Part shown: positions 63,469-64,000 of the stretch, in pieces
Layout of the letters: each line of letters starts with the position of its first letter
Position numbering within the stretch: position 1 is the stretch's first letter
DNA from: Salmonella enterica subsp. enterica serovar Choleraesuis
GTDB lineage: Bacteria; Pseudomonadota; Gammaproteobacteria; Enterobacterales; Enterobacteriaceae
Reading direction: 5' to 3'
Length of the DNA stretch: 64,000 nt
NCBI GenBank assembly: GCA_022846635.1
Contig: AP025685.1
Span: 248,001 to 312,000 of the forward strand
Position numbers and translations under genes: made by a program
The notes under the pieces: model-generated
Seen by the model: only the letters and a program-made list of their open reading frames with translations
Database searches by the model: none
What the model was told of the DNA's origin: nothing

Positions 63469-64000
63469 GTAACTGGCCTTATCCCCGCGTGGCGGCTCAT
63501 CGCGGTGGCGGCAAACTGGCTCCGGAAAATACGCTAGCGGCTATCGATATGGGTGCTGAATATGGGCATACCATGATTGAGTTTGACGTTAAGCTTTCTA
63601 AAGACGGCGAAATTTTCCTGCTCCATGATGACAACCTGGAGCGTACCAGCAACGGATGGGGCGTAGCGGGCGAGTTGAACTGGCAGGATTTGCTGCGGGT
63701 GGATGCCGGCGGCTGGTTTGGCCGAGAGTTTAAAGGTGAGCCTCTGCCACTACTGTCGCAGGTCGCAGAGCGCTGCCGTCAGCACGGTATGATGGCCAAT
63801 GTTGAGATAAAACCAACCACCGGAACCGGGCCGCTGACGGGGAAAGTGGTGGCGCAGGCGGTGCGGGAATTGTGGCAGGATATGCCGGTTCCGCTGCTTT
63901 CATCATTTGAAATTGATGCATTGGAAGCTGCTCAGCAGGCAGTGCCAGAGTTGCCGCGCGGTTTATTGCTGGATGAGTGGCGTGATGACTGGCAAAGCGT
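63465..64000 (+). CDS. ugpQ: Glycerophosphodiester phosphodiesterase UgpQ, N-terminal part
   Basis: The first 178 residues of a cytosolic GDPD-family TIM barrel that hydrolyses glycerophosphodiesters imported by UgpBAEC. The catalytic HRGG (13-16 region: [16 protein letters not shown]), metal ligands in [10 protein letters not shown] and the second catalytic His in [13 protein letters not shown] are present, as is NVEIKPT. The gene runs off the window end without a stop. It starts inside ugpC. Confidence 0.95.
   Translation, partial: MSNWPYPRVAAHRGGGKLAPENTLAAIDMGAEYGHTMIEFDVKLSKDGEIFLLHDDNLERTSNGWGVAGELNWQDLLRVDAGGWFGREFKGEPLPLLSQVAERCRQHGMMANVEIKPTTGTGPLTGKVVAQAVRELWQDMPVPLLSSFEIDALEAAQQAVPELPRGLLLDEWRDDWQS

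Overview
The window is a chromosomal segment of an enterobacterium. About 30 genes are recognisable E. coli orthologues, in the same relative order as the E. coli K-12 dctA-to-ugp segment: dctA, yhjJ, yhjG, yhjE, yhjD, yhjC, then gor, rlmJ, prlC, rsmJ, then uspA, uspB, pitA, yhiN, then yhhS, dcrB, yhhQ, tusA, zntA, yhhN, yhhM, yhhL, rsmD, ftsYEX, rpoH, livJ, panM, livHMGF and ugpBAECQ. Protein divergence and several missing or inserted genes exclude E. coli itself. The family Enterobacteriaceae is well supported, but I cannot name the genus. No phage, transposon, CRISPR, tRNA or rRNA was seen.

Layout. 1-9.7 kb: end of dctA, an inactive M16 peptidase homologue, an AsmA-like protein (kdgK and pdeH, which E. 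coli has here, are absent), an inserted NmrA-like reductase with an HxlR regulator, then yhjE-yhjD-yhjC. 9.8-12.7 kb: accessory genes (SDR, GNAT, a YqfB-type amidohydrolase, a metallo-hydrolase) where E. coli has its ars and acid-fitness genes. 12.7-18.3 kb: gor, rlmJ, prlC, rsmJ. 18.3-25.2 kb: an arginine block of argS paralogue, argR paralogue, AdiA-type arginine decarboxylase and a divergent PotE/AdiC-family antiporter, in the slot held by dtpB in E. coli. 25.2-29.9 kb: uspA, uspB, pitA, yhiN. 29.9-40.6 kb: a second accessory region with a xanthosine-type purine operon that has a different transporter, a LysR-controlled SDR/OsmC/AhpD-like/small-protein cluster, and a MobA-like, CitA-like, nitronate monooxygenase and SDR group. 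40.7-64 kb: core genes for cell division and SRP targeting, heat shock, zinc export, branched-chain amino acid uptake and glycerol-3-phosphate uptake.

The most interesting part is the arginine block. It joins the two parts of a decarboxylase acid-resistance system (enzyme and antiporter) with an ArgR-like sensor and its own arginyl-tRNA synthetase. Its control regions contain a perfect FNR-consensus palindrome, a pair of ArgR-box-like sites at the characteristic 21-bp phase, and a possible 16-codon leader ORF before the decarboxylase. The ArgR paralogue also has proline where E. coli ArgR has the arginine-contacting Gln106. A second point of interest is the liv locus: livK is absent, and in its place, ahead of livHMGF, is a leader-like ORF rich in rare leucine codons.
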